DNA of 64,000 nt from Novosphingobium capsulatum NBRC 12533 (GCF_001598375.1 NZ_BCYV01000013.1:124001-188000); one strand, 5' to 3'. Shown: positions 27,233 through 35,082, numbered from the stretch's first letter. Translations and numbers: made by a program. The notes: generated by a model not told the origin, from the sequence alone.

Positions 27233-27904
27233 ATGGGCATCTTTTCGCGCACGCGCGATATCATTGCCGCCAATTTCAACGATCTGTTGGACAAGGCCGA
27301 CGATCCGGCCAAGATGATCCGCATGATCATCCTGGAAATGGAAGAGACGCTGGTCGAGGTGCGTGCCTCGGCCGCGCGGACCATTGCCGACCAGAAGGAA
27401 ATGCTGCGCCACGTGGCCAAGCTTGACCGCCTGCAGGCCGATTGGGCCGACAAGGCCCAGCTCGCCCTGTCGAAGGACCGCGAGGATCTGGCCCGCGCTG
27501 CCCTGATGGAGCGCAAGAAGGCCGCCGACATGGCCGACCAGTTGCGCGGCGAAGTGGCGGTGCTCGACGATTCGATGCGCGCCTATGAGCAGGACATCGA
27601 AAAGCTGCAGACCCGCCTGCGCGAGGCCCGCAGCCGTCAGACCGCCATTGCCGCCCGCCTGGAAAGCGCCGAAAACCGCGTGCGCCTGCGTGCCCTGATG
27701 ACCAGCGAGCGCGTGGACGAGGCGCTGTCGCGGTTCGACCAGCTCGAACGCCGCGTCGATTATGCCGAAGGCCGCGCCGATGCGCTGAGCATTGCCGAAA
27801 GCGGGACGCCCAGCCTGGCCGACGAGATTGCCGCCCTCGCCGGGCAGGACAAGATCGACGAGGAACTGGCCGCGATGAAGCGCGCCATGGGCAAGGAGGG
27901 CTGA
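27233..27904 (+). CDS. pspA: Phage-shock protein A (PspA/IM30)
   Basis: A 223-residue ESCRT-III-like coiled-coil protein that binds the inner membrane under stress and inhibits PspF. It starts with the usual amphipathic helix MGIFSRTRDIIAANFNDLLD, followed by DDPAKMIRMIILEMEETLVE and long helices (DKAQLALSKDREDLARAALM). The start at 27233 has GGAG upstream and fits the family. The frame is open and starts again at an ATG at 27074 overlapping the previous stop, giving a possible longer form with 53 extra residues that has no family match. Confidence 0.95.
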   Translation: MGIFSRTRDIIAANFNDLLDKADDPAKMIRMIILEMEETLVEVRASAARTIADQKEMLRHVAKLDRLQADWADKAQLALSKDREDLARAALMERKKAADMADQLRGEVAVLDDSMRAYEQDIEKLQTRLREARSRQTAIAARLESAENRVRLRALMTSERVDEALSRFDQLERRVDYAEGRADALSIAESGTPSLADEIAALAGQDKIDEELAAMKRAMGKEG

Positions 27905-27909
27905 TCACC

Positions 27910-28221
27910 ATGGGCGATATGGACCTGACGCCGTTCTTTGCCCTGGTAACGCTGTTCGTCGCGCTGCCATGGATCGTGCTGCACTACATGACCAAGTGGA
28001 AGACCGCCGCAACCCTGACCAGCGGCGATGAGCAGCTGCTGGAAGAGCTTTATCGCGTCGCCCGCCGCCTGGAAGAGCGGATGGACACGGTGGAGCGCCT
28101 GGTGGCCAGCGAAAACCCGCAATTCCGCCCGGCCAGCCTGGCGGCCGAGCGCACCAACCACCAGGCCGACCTGTCGGAACTCGATCGGCTGATGACGCAA
28201 ACCAAGGGGACCGTGAAATGA
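27910..28221 (+). CDS. pspB: Envelope stress membrane protein PspB
   Basis: A 103-residue protein with one N-terminal helix (TPFFALVTLFVALPWIVLHY) and a cytoplasmic coiled coil (ELYRVARRLEERMDTVERLV) as in PspB, which with PspC senses stress and draws PspA to the membrane. It is longer than E. coli PspB (about 75 residues) by a C-terminal tail. AGGAGG from the end of pspA serves as ribosome site. Its stop overlaps pspC (ATGA). Confidence 0.9.
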   Translation: MGDMDLTPFFALVTLFVALPWIVLHYMTKWKTAATLTSGDEQLLEELYRVARRLEERMDTVERLVASENPQFRPASLAAERTNHQADLSELDRLMTQTKGTVK

Positions 28222-28595
28222 GCGCTGCCCGTACCCGTTTCTATCGCGACAAGGTCAACGGCAAGTTCATGGGCGTGTGCGCCGGGATTGCCGACTACAC
28301 CGGGGTTGATGTGCTGTGGGTGCGGCTGGCGTTGATCGTCGGCACCTGCTGCGGGCTCGGCTTCCTGCCGATCATCTATCTCGCGCTGGGTTTCCTGGCT
28401 GAAAAGAAGCCCGCCGCGCTCTATGCCGATCGGCAGGAGCAGAAGTTCTGGCAGGGCGTGCGCCAATCGCCGGCCCGTTCGGCCCGCGAAGTGCGCGCCT
28501 CGTTGCGCGACATCGATCGCCGCTTGGCCGAAGTCGAACACTTCTATGTCTCGAGCAATCCGCGCCTCGCCCAGGAAATCGAAAGCCTGCGCTAA
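28218..28595 (+). CDS. pspC: Envelope stress membrane protein PspC
   Basis: A 125-residue PspC-domain protein: FYRDKVNGKFMGVCAGIADY then TGVDVLWVRLALIVGTCCGL, a membrane segment, and a C-terminal helix with RDIDRRLAEVEHFYVSSNPR and AQEIESLR. The final EIESLR is shared with the third extra protein of the operon (ends EIESLRDR). Start overlaps the pspB stop, showing translational coupling. Confidence 0.92.
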   Translation: MSAARTRFYRDKVNGKFMGVCAGIADYTGVDVLWVRLALIVGTCCGLGFLPIIYLALGFLAEKKPAALYADRQEQKFWQGVRQSPARSAREVRASLRDIDRRLAEVEHFYVSSNPRLAQEIESLR

Positions 28596-28640
28596 GCCAC
28601 CATTCCATCCCATCCCGGCACTTCGAAGGGGACTGCTGCC

Positions 28641-28946
28641 ATGGATCACGGAACACTTGCCCTGCTTATCCCGCTTGCCCCGTTCATGATCGCAGGCCTT
28701 GCGATCTGGACCCGGCACAGCCGGCGGATGGCGGAAATCCAGGCCAACGCCACGGCCGAAAAGGCCGCCCAATATGCCGTTCAGAACCAGGCGCTAGAAG
28801 ACCGCGTGCGCGTTCTGGAACGCATTGTCACCGATGGTGGCTATGACGTGGCCCTGCAGATCGAGGCGCTGCGCGATGTCAACCGCATCGAAGGCAGCCA
28901 GCACGACGGCGCCGCCCGCGCCCCGGTTTCGGGCAAGCTGCAATGA
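28641..28946 (+). CDS. PspB-like small membrane protein 1
   Basis: A 101-residue protein with an N-terminal helix (GTLALLIPLAPFMIAGLAIW), then a charged coiled coil and the module EDRVRVLERIVTD, followed by VALQIEALRDVN. The module resembles the PspB tail (RIQALE in E. coli) and recurs in the next two genes. GAAGGGGA lies upstream of the ATG. It follows pspC by 45 nt on the same strand and is surely part of the psp operon. Not a recognised Psp family by name. Confidence 0.75.
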   Translation: MDHGTLALLIPLAPFMIAGLAIWTRHSRRMAEIQANATAEKAAQYAVQNQALEDRVRVLERIVTDGGYDVALQIEALRDVNRIEGSQHDGAARAPVSGKLQ

Positions 28947-29197
28947 CTGCCGCCGGTGCCATCGTCCTGCTGGCCTTTGCCACCCTCGCCACCTTGCTGG
29001 TCGGCCTGGTTATGGCGGCGCAGGCCTGGTCGCGCCGGATGGATCAGCGCGAGCGGGAAATCATCGCCACCACCCGCGCCACGGCCGAGCAGGCCGCGCA
29101 ATACGCCGCCCAGACCGCCCGTCTGGAACAGCGCGTGCGCGTGTTGGAAGGCATGATGCAGGGGCGCGAGGCTTCGGCCATGCCCCAGTTCAACTGA
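28943..29197 (+). CDS. PspB-like small membrane protein 2
   Basis: An 84-residue protein with an N-terminal membrane helix (AIVLLAFATLATLLVGLVMA) and the same coiled-coil module, QTARLEQRVRVLEGMMQG, preceded by AEQAAQYAAQ. The segment (A/E)KAAQYAVQ of the previous protein matches AEQAAQYAAQ here, so the two are paralogs. The start overlaps the previous stop (ATGA). Confidence 0.75.
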   Translation: MTAAGAIVLLAFATLATLLVGLVMAAQAWSRRMDQREREIIATTRATAEQAAQYAAQTARLEQRVRVLEGMMQGREASAMPQFN

Positions 29198-29265
29198 TCG
29201 CGTTTACCCGCCCTCCCTTTTCCCCCCCGCCCGATTTACCCGGTCCAGCCAAGGATTTCCTACCC

Positions 29266-29505
29266 GTGAGCTTTGGAGCCACTCTTGTTGCCATCGTCGC
29301 GATCCTGGCCTGGGCCAGCCTGCGCCACCGCCGCCACAGCGCCCAACAGGATACCTATCCCATCGCCGATGCGGCGGAAAATGCCGCCCTCGCGCGCGAA
29401 GTGGCTGCGCTGCGCAGCCGGGTGGAAGTGCTGGAGCGCATCCTGACCGATCAGCGCGGATCGACCGACCTTGCCCGCGAAATCGAATCCCTGCGCGATC
29501 GTTGA
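29266..29505 (+). CDS. PspB-like small membrane protein 3
   Basis: A 79-residue protein starting at a GTG with AAGGA upstream. It has a short membrane helix (FGATLVAIVAILAWASL) and a cytoplasmic tail AALRSRVEVLERILTDQRGS that ends in AREIESLRDR. The VLERI(V/L)TD motif is shared with PspB-like protein 1, and the EIESLR end with PspC. Last gene of the psp operon; the 270-nt palindromic element starts 25 nt later. Confidence 0.72.
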   Translation: MSFGATLVAIVAILAWASLRHRRHSAQQDTYPIADAAENAALAREVAALRSRVEVLERILTDQRGSTDLAREIESLRDR

Positions 29506-29530
29506 GGCTTGAGGTGGGCTGGTTCCCGCT

Positions 29531-29800
29531 TTAGGCGGCGTGGACAAATTCCGCAGTGCCACGGCTGGAAGCAAAAACCGCCAGTTCAAGGAGGCGAGGA
29601 AGCGGAATATCGGGAATATTGCGCGACGAGCCGACGCGGCAATGGCGGTTTTTGGTCCAGCCCCGGAGGGGTTGCCCTGCAAGAGGCCCTGGCAGCGTTG
29701 CTCCGCCTTGAAAGAGGCCCACTCTTCCGGCCGCCTCGCGCCTCGCCAGGGCCTCTTGCAGGGCAACCGTGGCATTGCGGAATTTGTCCACGCCGCCTAA
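29531..29800. repeat. 270-nt cloverleaf-type palindromic element upstream of sufE
   Basis: The outer arms 29531-29564 and 29767-29800 are reverse complements over 34 nt with a single mismatch (a G-U pair in RNA). They are extended by GGGCTGG at 29516-29522 and CCAGCCC at 29804-29810. Inside are two hairpins: 29563-29583/29643-29662 (about 20 bp with one bulge) and 29671-29693/29745-29767 (23 bp, exact). This is the same plan as the element at 20035-20300 with unrelated sequence. The stem closes over the AAGG at 29799-29802 that would serve as sufE ribosome site. It fills the 305-nt gap from the psp operon to sufE. Confidence 0.85.
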
Positions 29801-29810
29801 GGCCCAGCCC

Positions 29811-30224
29811 ATGCGCACCCTTGCCGACATTCTCGAAGAGTACGAGTTCAGCGATGGCGATGAACGCTATCGCTTGCTGATCGACCTTGGGCGAGAGCTT
29901 GAGCCGATGCCCGATGCGCTGAAAACCGATGCCACGCTGGTGCGTGGCTGCTCGGCAGCGGTATGGGTCTATCCCACTGAGGGGGAGGGCGGCGCCCTGC
30001 ATTTCCTGGCCGATAGCAACGCAGCGATCACCAAGGGCATCATTGCCCTGGTCCTGGCCGCCGTGCAGGACCGGCCCGCTGCTGAGGTGGCAGGCATGGA
30101 CATTGCCGAGGCGCTGGCGCCGTTCAATCTCAAGAACCAGCTTTCATCCAACCGCACGCAGGGCCTGCCCAACATGATTGCGCTGGTGCGCGAACACGCC
30201 GCGCGCCTGGCTGCGGCGGGCTGA
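29811..30224 (+). CDS. sufE: SufE-family Fe-S cluster assembly protein
   Basis: A 137-residue sulfur-acceptor protein that takes persulfide from SufS. The active Cys is in LVRGCSAAVWVYP (Cys47). Other family marks are LIDLGRELEPMPDAL, GIIALVLAA and SSNRTQGLPNMIALVREHA. The start at 29811 matches family length; the frame is open to 29769 within the palindromic element. No suf operon is adjacent; sphingomonad sufE genes often stand alone. Its leader could be folded by the 270-nt element. Confidence 0.92.
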   Translation: MRTLADILEEYEFSDGDERYRLLIDLGRELEPMPDALKTDATLVRGCSAAVWVYPTEGEGGALHFLADSNAAITKGIIALVLAAVQDRPAAEVAGMDIAEALAPFNLKNQLSSNRTQGLPNMIALVREHAARLAAAG

Positions 30225-30232
30225 CGGCGGGC

Positions 30233-30586
30233 ATGGTCCGCCGCCATCTCTGGACGGCTGCGGGCCTGTTCTTTGTCGGGCTGGGCACGGTGGGCGCGTT
30301 CCTGCCACTGCTGCCCACGGTGCCGTTCCTGCTGCTGGCGGTGTTCTGCTTTGCGCGCGGCAACCCCGCGTGGGAGCAGCGCCTGCTCGATCATCCCAAG
30401 TGGGGGCCGCCCTTGCGCGAATGGCGCACCCGGCGCGCCATCCCCCGCCGTGCCAAGAAGGCGGCACTGGCGACCATGGCGCTGAGCGTGGGGGTAACCG
30501 CGTTCACTGCCGGCTGGCCCTGGGTGCTGATCCCGGCGGCGGTCATGGCCTTGAGCGGCACCTGGATCTGGACCCGCGCGGAATAG
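30233..30586 (+). CDS. DUF454 (YbaN-type) membrane protein
   Basis: A 117-residue inner-membrane protein with three hydrophobic helices. The typical DUF454 string is seen: GTVGAFLPLLPTVPFLLLAV, FARGNPAWEQRLLDHPKWGP, then LREWRTRRAIPRRAK and a C-terminal pair of helices. It starts 8 nt after sufE. Function unknown. Confidence 0.9.
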   Translation: MVRRHLWTAAGLFFVGLGTVGAFLPLLPTVPFLLLAVFCFARGNPAWEQRLLDHPKWGPPLREWRTRRAIPRRAKKAALATMALSVGVTAFTAGWPWVLIPAAVMALSGTWIWTRAE

Positions 30587-30594
30587 GACGTCGC

Positions 30595-31392
30595 ATGCAG
30601 CTTGCCGCCATCCATCGCTATCCGGTCAAGTCCCTGGGGGGAGAAGCGCTGGAGCGCGCCACGATCACCGCGCAGGGCGTGGCGGGTGATCGGCGCTGGA
30701 TGGTCGTCAATCCGCAAGGTCGCTTTCTCACCCGCCGCGAACTGCCGGCGATGGCCCTGCTGCGCGCCGTGCCGCATGCCGATGGCGGCGTGACACTGCA
30801 CCATGCGGCTGCGCCATCGGTAAAGGTGGCGGTGCCGACCACGGCCGAGCGCCGCGCGGTCAAGGTGTGGGGAGACAGCCTGGCCGCCACCCCCGCTGGC
30901 GCCGAGGCCGACGCCTGGCTTTCAGCGCGGCTGGGCCAGCCGGTTCACCTGGTGCACATGGGCGATGACGTGATCCGTCCGGTCGATCCGCGCTATGGCC
31001 AGCCGGGTGATGCCGTGGGCTTTGCCGATGGCTTTCCGCTGCTCGTCACCACGCAGGAATCGCTCGACGCGCTCAATGCGCAGTTGCCCGCGCCGATCAC
31101 CATGGCGCGCTTCCGCCCCAACCTGGTGATCACCGGCGCGCCTGCGGCCTTTGCCGAAGAGGGCTGGAACAGCTTGCGCATCGGCGCGCTCACGCTGCGG
31201 CTGGTCAAGCCCTGCACGCGCTGCGTGATCACCACGCAAGACCCCGAGACGGGCGAAAGCCATGACCGCGAGCCGCTGGCCACGCTGCGTCGCATGGGGC
31301 GGCTGTGGCAGCGCCAGCCGGTGTTTGGCATGAATGCCATTCCCGATGGCGCGGCCGATCTGGCCGTGGGGGATGGGGTGGAGCTGGGCTGA
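30595..31392 (+). CDS. MOSC domain-containing protein
   Basis: A 265-residue protein with the MOSC N-terminal beta-barrel (QLAAIHRYPVKSLGGEALER, RWMVVNPQGRFLTRRELPAM) and the MOSC domain (LLVTTQESLDALN, ARFRPNLVITG, LVKPCTRCVITTQDPETGE) with the conserved Cys pair region. Family members are molybdenum-cofactor sulfur carriers or N-hydroxylated-compound reductases like YcbX/mARC. No ferredoxin domain is fused, unlike YcbX. It follows DUF454 by 8 nt and ends at a terminator. Confidence 0.9.
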   Translation: MQLAAIHRYPVKSLGGEALERATITAQGVAGDRRWMVVNPQGRFLTRRELPAMALLRAVPHADGGVTLHHAAAPSVKVAVPTTAERRAVKVWGDSLAATPAGAEADAWLSARLGQPVHLVHMGDDVIRPVDPRYGQPGDAVGFADGFPLLVTTQESLDALNAQLPAPITMARFRPNLVITGAPAAFAEEGWNSLRIGALTLRLVKPCTRCVITTQDPETGESHDREPLATLRRMGRLWQRQPVFGMNAIPDGAADLAVGDGVELG

Positions 31393-31422
31393 ACGCCCCT
31401 CCGTCAGGCCTGCGGCCTGCCA

Positions 31423-31450
31423 CCTCCCCGCCATGCGGGGAGGATCTTTT
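31423..31450 (+). terminator. Intrinsic terminator after the MOSC gene
   Basis: CCTCCCCG-ccatg-CGGGGAGG forms an 8-bp perfect stem followed by ATCTTTT on the plus strand. It lies between the convergent MOSC and crtZ genes and touches the crtZ stop. Confidence 0.75.
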
Positions 31451-31964
31451 ACTCGACCGCTTCGCGCAGCACGGCGATGCCGGCGGCGCGCTGTTCGCGC
31501 AATTCGCGCTTGAGCACCACGGGATCGCGCGCGACGACAAAGCCGAAGCTGACCCCGCCTTCCTTGCCGATCGTGGCATGGTGCAGCTTGTGCGCCTGGA
31601 CCAGTCGCTTGGCATAGCCACGCTTGGGCACCCAGCGGAACCAGCGCTGATGCACCAGGCCATCGTGGATGAACGTATAGATCAGGCCATAGACCAGCAC
31701 GCCCATGCCGATCCACGTGCCCGGCCACCAGGCATGCGCGCCCAGCACTACCGGGCTGCCGACCGCGAACATCGAAATCGAAATGGCCGCGCCGACCACG
31801 GCATAGAGATCGTTCTTTTCCAGGAAACCATCATGCGGTTCGTGGTGATCACGGTGCCACGCCCAGCCAAAGCCGTGCATGATGTATTTGTGGCTGGACC
31901 AGGCGACCAGTTCCATGGTGGCAGCAGCGCCCAGCACGATCATGATGGCAAGCAGGATATCCAT
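31449..31964 (-). CDS. crtZ: Beta-carotene hydroxylase
   Basis: A 171-residue di-iron membrane hydroxylase adding 3-hydroxyl groups to carotenoid beta rings (beta-carotene to zeaxanthin). The His clusters are present: SSHKYIMHG, WHRDHHEPHDG, FIHDGLVHQRW and AHKLHHAT. Four hydrophobic helices. Length is that of bacterial CrtZ. It fits the yellow pigments (zeaxanthin, nostoxanthin) usual in sphingomonads. No other carotenoid gene is in the window. Confidence 0.95.
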   Translation of the reverse strand: MDILLAIMIVLGAAATMELVAWSSHKYIMHGFGWAWHRDHHEPHDGFLEKNDLYAVVGAAISISMFAVGSPVVLGAHAWWPGTWIGMGVLVYGLIYTFIHDGLVHQRWFRWVPKRGYAKRLVQAHKLHHATIGKEGGVSFGFVVARDPVVLKRELREQRAAGIAVLREAVE

Positions 31965-32048
31965 GGCCAGCGCCCATAGCGCAATGCACGCGCGGCGGCG
32001 ATGCGTTTTATCGGGCAGCGCTGGTGGGCGTTGGGCGAGTTATCAAGC

Positions 32049-32131
32049 GGGACCCCGGATCAAGTCCGGGGTGACGAGAAAAAATAGATAACGCATAATG
32101 CATCGTCACCCCGGACTTGATCCGGGGTCCC
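32049..32131. repeat. Inverted-repeat doublet (CACCCCGG family) before a small exported-protein gene
   Basis: Arms 32049-32077 and 32103-32131 are exact reverse complements over 29 nt with a 25-nt AT-rich spacer. The unit is that of 24376-24460 with G-C replaced by A-T at paired stem positions. The rest of the 314-nt gap between crtZ and the next gene (31965-32278) shows no other feature. Confidence 0.9.
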
Positions 32132-32278
32132 ACTGTTCTGCTGGCGCACCCCGCCATCCTTGCTGAAACCCGAACGCGCGGATCGCGTTTGGTTCAGGAT
32201 CACTTTGCCAAACCATGATCATCAAACGGCGCCGGCGCTCAATCGCCAGGCGTCGGTGACAAGCAAGGAGTAAAGCCC

Positions 32279-32671
32279 ATGAAAAAGCTCATTCTCGCCG
32301 CGCTGCTTCCGGCCACGGTGGGCCTGGCTGCCCCGGCCCTGGCACAGCCCGCGCCGCCGCCGCCCGGTGGCTGGCACCACGGCCCTGGCCCGGCGATGGG
32401 CGGCTGGATGACGCCGCGCCGTGACGCTGCGATCCGCCAGGATATCGGCCAGCTGCGCTTTGCCATCGATCGCGCTGTGCGCAACCGCACGATTTCTCCG
32501 CGCGAAGCAGCCCCGCTGCGCCGCCAGGCGATGGTCGTGCAGCGCCAGTACAAGATGTATGCCCGCGATGGCCTGAGCCGCGACGAAGTGCGCTGGTTGG
32601 CCAGCCGGGTCAACCAGATCCGCCAGCAGCTGCGAATGGAACGCGCAGACTGGGATCGCGATCGCTGGTGA
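32279..32671 (+). CDS. Small periplasmic helical protein, unknown function
   Basis: A 130-residue exported protein with signal peptide KKLILAALLPATVGLAAPAL (cut after ALA). The mature part begins with Pro/Gly/His-rich sequence (PPPPGGWHHGPGPAMGG) and continues with charged helices (DIGQLRFAIDRAVRNRTISP; RDEVRWLASRVNQIRQQLRM) recalling Spy/CpxP-like periplasmic helical proteins, but without their LTxxQ motif. AAGGAG lies 9 nt before the ATG. Function unknown. Confidence 0.75.
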   Translation: MKKLILAALLPATVGLAAPALAQPAPPPPGGWHHGPGPAMGGWMTPRRDAAIRQDIGQLRFAIDRAVRNRTISPREAAPLRRQAMVVQRQYKMYARDGLSRDEVRWLASRVNQIRQQLRMERADWDRDRW

Positions 32672-32819
32672 TCGGTGCCAGTCAGGCTCGCCCTGGCATC
32701 GCCTGAACCCCGGTTTGAGGCGTGCCAAGGCAGCGCCGGGACAGAAAATGACGCATGCCCCCGCGTGTTCTTGCCGTTTGGTGCTTGAAATGCGCGGGGG
32801 CGATGCTTAACCGCACTGC

Positions 32820-34250
32820 ATGACCAGCACCGGCAAGACGCTCTACGAAAAGATCTGGGATGCCCACGTCGTGGAAAACCGCGAGGATGGCACCAGCCTG
32901 ATCTATATCGACCGCCATCTCGTTCACGAAGTGACGAGCCCGCAGGCGTTCGAAGCGCTTCGCATGGCCGGGCGCAAGGTGCGCCGCCCCGATCTGACGT
33001 TGGCGGTGCCCGATCACAACCTGCCCACCACCGCGCGCCGCGATGCGGCCGGCCATCGCATTCCCATCGCCGATCCCGAAAGCGCCCAGCAACTTGCCGC
33101 ACTGGAGCGCAATGCGCCGGAATTTGGCATCCGCTATATCGGCGATGCTGATGCCGCGCAGGGCATCGTCCATGTCGTCGGGCCAGAGCAGGGCTTTTCG
33201 CTGCCCGGCGCCACGATCGTGTGCGGTGACAGCCACACCGCCTGCCATGGTGGCTTGGGGGCACTGGCCTTTGGCATCGGCACGTCGGAAGTCGAGCACG
33301 TGCTCGCCACGCAGACCCTGCTGCTCAAGCGCAGCAAGACCATGGAAGTGCGCGTCGAGGGTACGCTCACGCCGGGCGTTTCGGCCAAGGACGTGGTGCT
33401 GCACATCACCGGGGTGCTCGGTGCGGCAGGTGGCACCGGCTATGTCATCGAATATACCGGCCAGGTTATCCGTGACCTGTCGATCGAGGGCCGCCTGACG
33501 GTTTCGAACATGGCGATCGAGCATGGCGCCCGTGCCGGCCTGATCGCGCCTGATGACAAGACCTTCGCCTACGTGAAGGGCCGCCCCTATGCGCCCAAGG
33601 GCGCCGATTGGGACAAGGCCGTGGCTTGGTGGAAGAGCCTGGCAACCGATGCCGGCGCGCAGTATGACAAGATCGTGGTGATCGATGCGGCCGATATCGC
33701 GCCGTCGGTCACCTGGGGCACCAGCCCCGAAGACGTGCTGCCGATCACCGCCACGGTGCCCGCGCCGGAAAGCTTTGCCGATCCGTCGAAGCAGGATGCT
33801 GCGCGCAAGTCTTTGGAATACATGGGCCTGGCGCCGGGCACGGCGCTCAACACGGTGGAAATCCAGAACGTGTTCATCGGCAGCTGCACCAACAGCCGGA
33901 TCGAAGACCTGCGCGCCGCCGCCGCGATCCTCAAGGGCCGCAAGAAGGCCGACACCGTGCGCTGGGCGATCGTCGTGCCCGGTTCGGGCCTGGTCAAGGC
34001 CATGGCCGAGGACGAAGGGCTGGACGTGATCTTCAAGGACGCGGGCCTTGAATGGCGCGAGCCGGGCTGCTCGGCGTGCCTGGGCATGAACCCCGACAAG
34101 GTGCCGGCTGGCGAGCGCTGCGCCTCTACCTCGAACCGCAATTTCGTCGGTCGCCAGGGCCCCGGCGCGCGCACCCATCTGGTCAGCCCGGCCATGGCCG
34201 CTGCGGCAGCGGTGACCGGCCGGTTGACTGACGTGCGCGAGCTGGTGTGA
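32820..34250 (+). CDS. leuC: 3-isopropylmalate dehydratase large subunit
   Basis: A 476-residue aconitase-family enzyme of leucine synthesis, isomerising 2- to 3-isopropylmalate with LeuD. It has [31 protein letters not shown], and three [4Fe-4S] Cys ligands: Cys356 in GSCTNSR and Cys417/Cys420 in [11 protein letters not shown]. The length is normal. leuD follows 832 nt downstream, with a DNA glycosylase gene and a small membrane protein gene in between. Confidence 0.97.
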   Translation: MTSTGKTLYEKIWDAHVVENREDGTSLIYIDRHLVHEVTSPQAFEALRMAGRKVRRPDLTLAVPDHNLPTTARRDAAGHRIPIADPESAQQLAALERNAPEFGIRYIGDADAAQGIVHVVGPEQGFSLPGATIVCGDSHTACHGGLGALAFGIGTSEVEHVLATQTLLLKRSKTMEVRVEGTLTPGVSAKDVVLHITGVLGAAGGTGYVIEYTGQVIRDLSIEGRLTVSNMAIEHGARAGLIAPDDKTFAYVKGRPYAPKGADWDKAVAWWKSLATDAGAQYDKIVVIDAADIAPSVTWGTSPEDVLPITATVPAPESFADPSKQDAARKSLEYMGLAPGTALNTVEIQNVFIGSCTNSRIEDLRAAAAILKGRKKADTVRWAIVVPGSGLVKAMAEDEGLDVIFKDAGLEWREPGCSACLGMNPDKVPAGERCASTSNRNFVGRQGPGARTHLVSPAMAAAAAVTGRLTDVRELV

Positions 34251-34260
34251 CCGCACCGGT

Positions 34261-34761
34261 TTGAACGACTCGCGCAAATCCGCCTTTGCCCCGGTAGTCG
34301 ATGCGCAGACCCGCGTGCTGGTCTGCGGCAGCCTGCCGGGAGAGGCGTCGCTGGCCGCTGGCCGGTATTACGCGCATCCCAAGAACCAGTTCTGGCGGCT
34401 GGTGGGTGGGGTGATCGGGCGCGATCTGGTCACGCTCGATTATCCCGAGCGGCTGGATGTGCTGCGCAGCACGGGCATCGGCCTGTGGGACACCGTCGCC
34501 AGCGCCACGCGCCGGGGCAGCCTCGATAACGCGATCAAGGCGGCGCAACTGGCACCGCTGGCGGAATTGGCCGCCCGACTGCCGGCCTTGCGCGCGATCG
34601 GCTTCAACGGGGCGACCGCGGCGCGTCATGGCCGTGCGCAAATGGCCGATCTTGCTGAAATTTCATTCATTCAACTGCCGTCAAGCAGCCCGGCCTATTG
34701 TGCGGTGACACTCGCGCAAAAGCAGCTGGAATGGAATTCTCTGCGGAAATTCCTCGATTGA
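34261..34761 (+). CDS. DNA-deoxyinosine (hypoxanthine) glycosylase, UDG superfamily
   Basis: A 166-residue enzyme with the pattern of the hypoxanthine-DNA glycosylase family: LVCGSLPGEASLAAGRYYAH then PKNQFWRLVGGV, GLWDTVASATRRGSLD, AIGFNGATAA and LPSSSPAYC. It should remove deaminated adenine. The start appears to be a TTG at 34261, 10 nt after leuC; no ATG gives a full domain. The tight spacing suggests co-transcription with leuC, as often seen in this group. Confidence 0.85.
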   Translation: MNDSRKSAFAPVVDAQTRVLVCGSLPGEASLAAGRYYAHPKNQFWRLVGGVIGRDLVTLDYPERLDVLRSTGIGLWDTVASATRRGSLDNAIKAAQLAPLAELAARLPALRAIGFNGATAARHGRAQMADLAEISFIQLPSSSPAYCAVTLAQKQLEWNSLRKFLD

Positions 34762-34818
34762 GCGTTGCATTGTGCGGCAAGCGGGCCAATTCTTGCAGCC
34801 CATAAGAAGGAGGAAGGC

Positions 34819-34983
34819 GTGTCCAAGAAGGAAAACTGGGCCGGAACGGCTGTCCTGGCAGGAGCGGCGGCCGTCGGGTCTGCGGCACTGGCGGCGGCGC
34901 TGCTCTATACCAACCGCCGCAAGGAACGCGCCCAGAAGGTGGCCGACAAGACCCCGCTGGGCGATGCTCCCGAAACCGATTGA
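34819..34983 (+). CDS. Tiny single-span membrane protein between leuC and leuD
   Basis: A 54-residue protein with the GTG start at 34819 preceded by an excellent GAAGGAGGAAGGC site. A Lys-rich start (SKKENW) leads to one helix (AGTAVLAGAAAVGSAALAAA) and a charged tail. Proteins of this place are sometimes called 'isopropylmalate isomerase' in databases, only because of the neighbours; nothing in the sequence supports an enzyme. Confidence 0.65.
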   Translation: MSKKENWAGTAVLAGAAAVGSAALAAALLYTNRRKERAQKVADKTPLGDAPETD

Positions 34984-35082
34984 AGATCAGGGGTGACCCA
35001 CAGCGCGCAGGGCTGAACATTTCCTGCGCGCGCAGGCTATTTCCGCCGTTGCGCAGGGCGCGGCGGCGGCTATAGCGGGGGC

